Assembly: GCA_963920525.1 (NCBI GenBank)
Contig: OY986438.1
Location: forward strand, 132,685,920-132,749,919
Length of the DNA stretch: 64,000 nucleotides
DNA from: Dichetophora obliterata
Taxonomy: Eukaryota; Arthropoda; Insecta; Diptera; Sciomyzidae
Direction of reading: 5' to 3'
Each line of letters opens with the position of its first letter. The first letter of the stretch is position 1. The notes below the pieces were generated by a model. It made no database searches, was not told the origin of the DNA, and saw only the letters and a program-made list of their open reading frames with translations. This document shows positions 58,346 to 64,000 of the stretch, in pieces. The position numbers were made by a program, and so were the translations under genes.

Positions 58346-60605
58346 AAAGATGTTCATATTTTTTACTGTTAACATCCTTTTTGCTTTGCGCACACGGTGA
58401 TATATATATAACAGCAACGGATAGATAGATGACTGCATGGATGGATGGATGAATGGTGCTAAACTGTTGCCTGACACTTTGTTGAAATTCTTACAGTTAG
58501 CTTAGAGCACCGTATGCCATGACGGCTGCAGGCTTTCAGACTGTTGCACAATCTGCAACATCTGCACTAGACACACACACTAGCACACTGGCACACATAC
58601 AGCAAAATATACAGCCACACATATAAAACACAAGTCAGCCATAGCAATGCTAAAACAGAAAAGGAACGACTAAAACGAAAAATAAAACTAGAGTTAAAAG
58701 GAATTTTGTAATTGCCACAAATTCTCCGACATAACATCAGCCAGCGGTGTCCTGATGTGACTTTAATTACATCACTTGCAACGAGGAGTGTAAGAGAAAT
58801 ATTTTTATATCCTCTGCTTCAATCTGACTAACACTATTTCACTATAAACACTATCTGATATCTTTTATATTCTATCTCGTTCAGACTTAGATCTTATTTC
58901 TATCTATTTCGACTATGTTTTTATCTTGTGAGAATTTTTTTTTATTGCTATGGCTTCAGCATTTGTCTGAAGCTCCAACATGGAATTGTCATCTCGCTGC
59001 AGCGTCACAATGTCACAATTTCTGTCTGTCGCTTAGGCTGTCTGTTTGTCGTATTTTATCGCCTGTTTGTTTTTGTCTTACTATTTGTAGCATTTTTTTT
59101 CATTCACATCTTCGACTTTACAAATTAAACGAAATGTTGAATTTATAAGGAGAGTGTAAAATAGTTGAGAAAGTTTTCTAGTGGCCTTTAATTTTTTTTT
59201 TGTTTTTCTGTTTCCATAAAACATACCTCAATTCGTTTCGTCATTCAGTCAGCCGTTCTTTTAGTCTTTCCAAACTGCTGAAACTTTAGCGTTGACATTA
59301 AAGATACATGCACAGATATGGAAGATACAAACAAGCATAGATAAAAATTTTTTTTATTATATAACTATTTTCGTGCAAAACTTTTACTTGGCTTTTCTTA
59401 ATAGAAAAAAAGTATATAAACTTTTCTCGTTAGATATTCGTTAAGGCCAAAAATTCGTGGGTATTTTTTTTTTCTGATGTAGCTCATGCTTTTGTGCTCT
59501 ACGTTGTAGTGCCTAGTTTATTTTTAATACTCAGGGGGCCGGCCGCATGTAAGGTGGTTAAGAAAAAGTTTGCAAAATTAGAATTAATATAAAAGCAGAC
59601 AAATTTTCCGATATGAATTATTTTCTTGAATGCAAGAAGGTCTTTACCGCGAATCTGAAATTAAAATCAATTTGTCTATTAATATTTAACTTTTTTCAAG
59701 TTTTATAAAAGTGACTTCTTCTTTAATGCTTTATTTATTTAATTTATTAATCGATCTTTATACTCCCATATCGAAATCATACTAAAAAAAATTTTTTATC
59801 TTACCTCAAAACAATTTTTAAATATGAAGCATTTTTTGTCACAGCATTAAGATAAGCTTAAAGTACAAGAGGACTTAATATTTTCTCCAATCCTAGATAT
59901 TTCCTGCTTAAACATATCACAAAATTATAAAAATGCTGCAAGCCACAAAAACAGGCAAACTTTTGTTGCTTTTCTTTTTCCTTCGTTTACCTTGTGCCAG
60001 ATTAACACAAAATATCCTTGGAATAAAACTTGGCGGTGCAATATATAAGCTCAAGCCAACACACTCACACACACACACACATGAATTTAAACACTGAATA
60101 TAAAAATTAATACGAACTAAGCTAAAGTTTAAACAAAAAAAACCAACAGCAACAACAGTATATTCAAGGTCAAACAACGATCTTCGTACAATAGCTGTAT
60201 TAAGCAGCAAACAATATCTCACAGTGTCAAAAATCATAACAATTATGCAATATTTATAATAAGTCATGGCTACACTGGAAAAAAATCTGCATCCTTATGG
60301 CAAAATGAGAAGTCAATATTGCCATAACTAGCTCAGTAACTAGTTATTCTTAAAGCACATTACCACACTTTACCGCTATGATAAGCCCATGTTAAAATAA
60401 CGCCTTATTTCTATGTGCTGTAATCCATTAGGGAGCTGCCTTCCATTACGAAGTAATCATTACTTAACTAGTTCAGTAATGATTAGGGCGGATTAATTTG
60501 TTTTCGTCCTGAAATCAGTAATTTTCGTCTTCTACGTAGATTTCTAAGAAATAAACTCCTTGAAAGCATATGGGTACGGTAAATCTATTTCTCCCAAAAT
60601 TTCGT
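58346..60605. other. Non-coding stretch with microsatellites
   Basis: Contains gatagatagatgactgcatg/gatggatggatg (58420-58452), CA runs (58570-58600 and 60060-60082) and a lone hAT-type end (cagggggccggcc, 59532-59544) without partner. At 60272 acactggaaaaaaatctgc is an element-end phrase seen elsewhere. The motif aactagctcagtaactagtt (60327) and its variant actagttcagtaatgatt (60467) bracket about 150 bp. No gene is supported. Confidence 0.45.
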
Positions 60606-60991
60606 TTAACCCATTAACACCGGCTCCTTTATCCGAGGGCGTTGAGGGTTGGACATGGTGGGGGAGACCTTAGGGTCACCCGTATTCCGCGTACAAAAAA
60701 TTAGCTCCCTACCCTAATGAGTTTTTTCCCCCTTGCCTGGTGCGTTTTCGCACCCACCGGTATCAGTGAGTAAATTTTTACTAGTGGAAAGAGTGGCTAT
60801 AAAATGTATGAAGTATAAAGGAAAATGCATGGATTAAGTTGGATTTTAGATTTTATTTAATAAAAAAGGAAATAATAAATGTATGTCAAAATAAATTAAT
60901 TCACAATGTTCGACAGGTAAAAATTAAGTTATACACAATCTCAAATACAAAAGGATGCACGTTAAATCTGGCATTGCGGAAGCACTGCTAC

Positions 60992-63320
60992 TTAACACTT
61001 GGCTTTACAGAAAATGAAGTGCGAAGCACAGTGGCGACAGGGGAAGCGTTTGATTTTTTGCATTTTGCAGCTGTACCAAAGTAAGGTATCTACGACAATG
61101 CAAAAGTTCTGATCAAACATGCCGAATTGCATAATTTTTCGATTGAGGATAACATTGAATTTACCGATCGTAGCAAACTTTTCATTCACATACAGTTCGT
61201 TGTTGTTGTAAACATAGATAATTTGTTTCTACTTTAGGGAACGATCACGACAGATTGCGTCTTTCACATAAAGGCGGCCAGTTACTAACTTGGATCAATA
61301 GTTTCGCACTGATGGCAATCTTATGAATCCTGTGATATAAAGTATAGCATTGAATTTTTAACTGTCCAGCATAGGCGTTGGTGCTTTTCATAATGTGATT
61401 GATAAACACATCATCCATGAACAGATCCCTCAGTTGCAAAGGCGAGTATGAGACTGGAATGCATTGACTAACACGTTTAGCATATCGAAAGAGGTCGAAC
61501 ACTTACCTTCTCTGTCAAAGTCTTCATCTTCATTGCAATTTCCAACATATCGATAGGCTGCTCATTAGGGCGCATCTAATTACATTTTTTTCGAATTTCA
61601 CATTCTAAGAGGTCTCAAAAGTAGTATTGGGTGGTCAAGATCTCCCAAAAAAAATTTTAGAAAAAATAAGGATCTCTTCCTATACCGCAAGAACAGAATT
61701 GTTTTTTGAGACAGTAAAAAATCACGATCTCAAAATGTCTTAATTTTTGTATGAAAAACTACATATGCCTTTTAGCAAAAGTAAATATAGACTTAAACTA
61801 ACAATATATTGGCAAACACGATGCTACTCTTGATTTTTACTCACAGTCTCCTGTGTGAAGGATATTCAAATCAAAAAGTATACTCGATGAAGAACAGAAC
61901 TTTTAATTTTTATCTGAGTGCAAATGCATACTTTTTTAAAGAAATTAATATAAGGTTTTATATCTCGGGCATCAGAAGTGGTACCGAAGATAATGTTCTC
62001 AAATTCTGCAAATAGTTTTGAACAAAACCCTTATTAAAAATATCTATTGTAAAACTGCAGTAAAAGACCACGATTTATTCCTTATTTGGATATTTAAAAA
62101 AGTTACTTCAACCATGAAATGTAACAATTTTATGGCTATTATGGCTATTATGGCTATTTTTTCATTAAAACACTTTTTAACAACAATTGTTAAGTCAATC
62201 GAAATCCATTTAGTGGCGAATTCAGAAACTCAAAATTTTAGCAGAATATTTTTGTGAATGCTGAGTTGAGGTGTTTTAACGAAATAATAAATTTCATACT
62301 AGAAAGGGAAATTTTTTACAAAATCGAAAAAGGAAAAAAATCGTGGTCTCAACCTGGTGTTGTAAATTGATACTCTTGGAAACGGTGTTGTTCAGAAATA
62401 TGTGAAAAATCTAAACTAAGCAAATTACCTTCGATACCGCTTTTGGTGCCTGAGATATAAAACCTTATATTAATTGTTTTGAAAAAGTTAAAAATTGCAT
62501 TCAAGTATATATTTCTCAAAAACAAGAAAATGCATATGCAAAAAATATGCAAATTATTAATTCGCCAAATATAAGGAAAATGCCTACACTTCATTCAAAA
62601 TTGCCAAAATTTAGACAATAAGATAGCAATCAAAAATTCTGTGCTACCTCGAGTGTACCTTTAGATTTGAGTAGATTTGGTGGGTAAAAATCGAGAGTAA
62701 CATCGTGTTTGCCAAAATATTGTTAGTTAAAGTCTATATTTGCTTTTGCTTTAAGACATATGTAGTTTTTCTTACAAAAATCAAAGCATTTTGAGATAGT
62801 GACTTTGTCCTTGCGGGAGAGGAAGACATTCTTATTTTCTTCTAAAATTTTTTTAAGAAAATCTTGACCACCCAATGCAACTTTTGAGACCTCTTAGAAT
62901 ATGATCTAAATTTTTCGATACGCCCTACTGCTCATATGCTTGAGAGGTACGTTTGCGCCACTTCATTGGTTTAATTGATAGCGCCTACGTCAGGCTGTTG
63001 TTCCGAGCAATGGGCGAAGGGGACCACATATCGTTTTCCAAGTACTCAAAGTGCATTTCTGCGGTATCACAAATCTGAAGAACACTTTTCAAGCCATTAT
63101 AAATTTTAGTAAGTATACCACCATCACAAAATATTTGGTCACCTGGGACATCTTCTGTATTCTTCCACATCGTGCACAGCATCAGGCAGCAAAACGACTA
63201 TATCAATGGCCAATACATTCTAAAATTGTCGTTTTTGCTCGGTCTCCTCATCTTGAGACCACTTATTCTCAATTATGGCTTCCAATTCACAAATTGATAA
63301 TCCCTTCTTTTTCGAAATTA
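60992..63320 (-). pseudogene. piggyBac transposase, split and frameshifted
   Basis: From right to left, the N-terminus (63320-62985) shows KKGLSICELEAIIENKWSQD, DIVVLLPD and DVEEYRR, followed by acidic residues as in other piggyBacs. The frame is cut at 62928 by the nested element and continues at 61557 with VGNCNEDEDFD. Next comes SPLQLRDLFMDDVFINHIMK and STNAYAGQL (61450-61380), which fits the (P)-x-(Q)-x-F-x-L-F-x-D-x-L-x-x-I-V start of the DDE domain. Then (61189-60992) comes NEKFATIGKFNVILNRKI with FDQNFCI. Catalytic Asp blocks are missing or unrecognisable, and the C-terminal cysteine-rich tail is absent. Confidence 0.75.
61566..62927. mobile_element. 1.36 kb fold-back element with perfect 8 bp duplication
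   Basis: Ends are TAGGGCGCATC and (read inward) TAGGGCGTATC. The 8 bp CTGCTCAT is found exactly on both sides (61558-61565 and 62928-62935), which fits hAT transposition. The terminal inverted repeats are very long. Arms pair from the ends through ttctaagaggtctcaaaag, ttgggtggtcaagat and ttggcaaacacgatg, and again through aattaatataaggttttata, so that roughly 440-520 bp on each side are inverted copies around a 400 bp centre. No transposase is encoded. Confidence 0.85.
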
Positions 63321-64000
63321 CACTTGAATACGTTATAGTTTTTCCTGAAAAGACTAGGATACCCAATCACTGCCATAAACCCTAAATACGGATAAACGCA
63401 TTTAAACGCTACATACACGATTAGATTATCGTAAAATTTTCCGTAGTAAAAAAGTACTCACTATCGCCGATGGGTGCGAAAACGCACAACATGTTCCTTT
63501 GCAAATACCTCTACAGCTAAAAATATGTAATTTTTATGAGATATACATACATCCGATCTACTATGAGATATACAGACTACCGATCCCTATGAATTCATAT
63601 CTTTAAAAAAATGCTTTCATATCTTTTCGGTGTATGTATGGTGATTTTTTCACTAGTCGGAAACCTGCACCTGGCGATGCTGATATCAACTTGTAGAAGG
63701 CGTTTATGTCATACCTGTCCAGGTAGCATATATAGACCCATTTATGTTTTATAGATGCCAAAAGACTGCAATACGGTATCATTTACCTACCATATCCTAT
63801 GAGCTTTAAATTTCATCTATATTTTTGGTGCGCTTTCACACCTGTCGGCGTTAATGGGTTAAAGCATTTTACTTGATATGGAAGTGCACTGTGACGTATG
63901 AGTGACATTAATTCAAATCAAATTCCTTAAATGAAATTTTTCCAAAACTGTTTGATCTTGGAATTATTCTTGAAATTGGGGCGCATGTAGTGCACTACGT

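Larger units (their letters stand above)
60610..63858 (-). mobile_element. 3.25 kb piggyBac element, interrupted by a fold-back hAT
   Basis: Left end CCCATTAACACCGGCTCC and right end (read inward) CCCATTAACGCCGACAGG match, with TTAA directly outside (60606-60609 and 63859-63862). Subterminal repeats with the palindromic phrase ggtgcgttttcgcaccc occur near both ends (about 60738-60754 and 63472-63488). The transposase lies on the minus strand and is broken. Removing the nested 1362 bp element leaves about 1.9 kb, so parts are deleted. Confidence 0.85.

Noticed and set aside
59532..59544. cagggggccggcc, a possible hAT end
   Set aside because: No partner in the window; only GC-richness supports it.
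60262..60300. acactggaaaaaaatctgc phrase shared with 26229 and 34213
   Set aside because: Short and A-rich; I could not pair the occurrences or define an element.
1..64000. CRISPR arrays, bacterial operons, phage genes or rRNA
   Set aside because: No spaced identical short repeats, no dense coding and no ribosome-binding patterns; all evidence points to eukaryotic non-coding DNA.

Overview
This window looks like non-coding, transposon-packed DNA from an insect nucleus, most probably a higher fly. The reasons are a very high A+T content, long (CA)n/(TG)n and GTT/GCT microsatellites, jockey-type and mariner/hAT/piggyBac/Helitron/gypsy remnants, and a DD41D (rosa-type) transposase, a group first known from tephritid fruit flies. 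The species assignment is inference. I found no intact conserved host protein-coding gene. The only host-like coding candidates are an open 3' end of a reading frame at the left edge (2-262, with AATAAA just behind it) and a short signal-peptide ORF at 21592.

Left part (1-15.3 kb). A tRNA-derived SINE is split by a 3.9 kb DNA element with inverted ends (GGGGTCGTCCATAAACTACGT, TAA target duplication at 1186-1188 and 5108-5110). That element in turn carries a 5'-truncated non-LTR retrotransposon on the minus strand, whose endonuclease-RT frame is broken by one stop. Next come a 730 bp TTAA-flanked inverted-repeat element (7983-8712), an AT-rich minisatellite (10.1-10.8 kb), a 665 bp inverted-repeat element (10991-11655), and a decayed hAT-like transposase (12.56-15.2 kb, minus) split by a 409 bp MITE with near-perfect 37 bp ends.

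Middle (15.3-40 kb). A dead mariner (18.3-19.15 kb), a minisatellite repeat ending in TATATATAGAT (20.8-21.2 kb), a signal-peptide ORF, a 160 bp-arm hairpin, a piggyBac C-terminal scrap and a second SINE copy follow one another. Then come microsatellite-rich DNA (24.5-25.7 kb), a pair of inverted tRNA-like heads (26.7 and 28.4 kb) with a third head next door, and a 2.8 kb hAT element with an 8 bp target duplication, itself invaded by a pogo/Tigger-like element. After these are an internally deleted DD41D transposon with perfect TA boundaries (36427-37332) and a Helitron helicase pseudogene (38.1-39.2 kb).

Right part (40-64 kb). A small hAT MITE, a gypsy integrase pseudogene (43.6-44.5 kb), a composite region in which a second rosa-like element and a third SINE sit in DNA full of the heptamer ATTCGTA, and a non-autonomous hAT (50401-51858) come first. 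They are followed by a 10-unit ~140 bp tandem array joined to a 3-unit ~120 bp array (53.5-55.8 kb), a Harbinger-like element (56474-58064), and a 3.25 kb piggyBac copy (60610-63858). The transposase of the piggyBac copy is interrupted by a 1.36 kb fold-back hAT-like element with a perfect 8 bp duplication.

No pathway or operon is encoded here. What the elements share is history: at least five nested insertions can be dated relative to each other. The most promising material is the tRNA-derived SINE family, the fold-back/hairpin elements, the ATTCGTA-rich region, the internally deleted rosa copies and the possible secreted-peptide gene.
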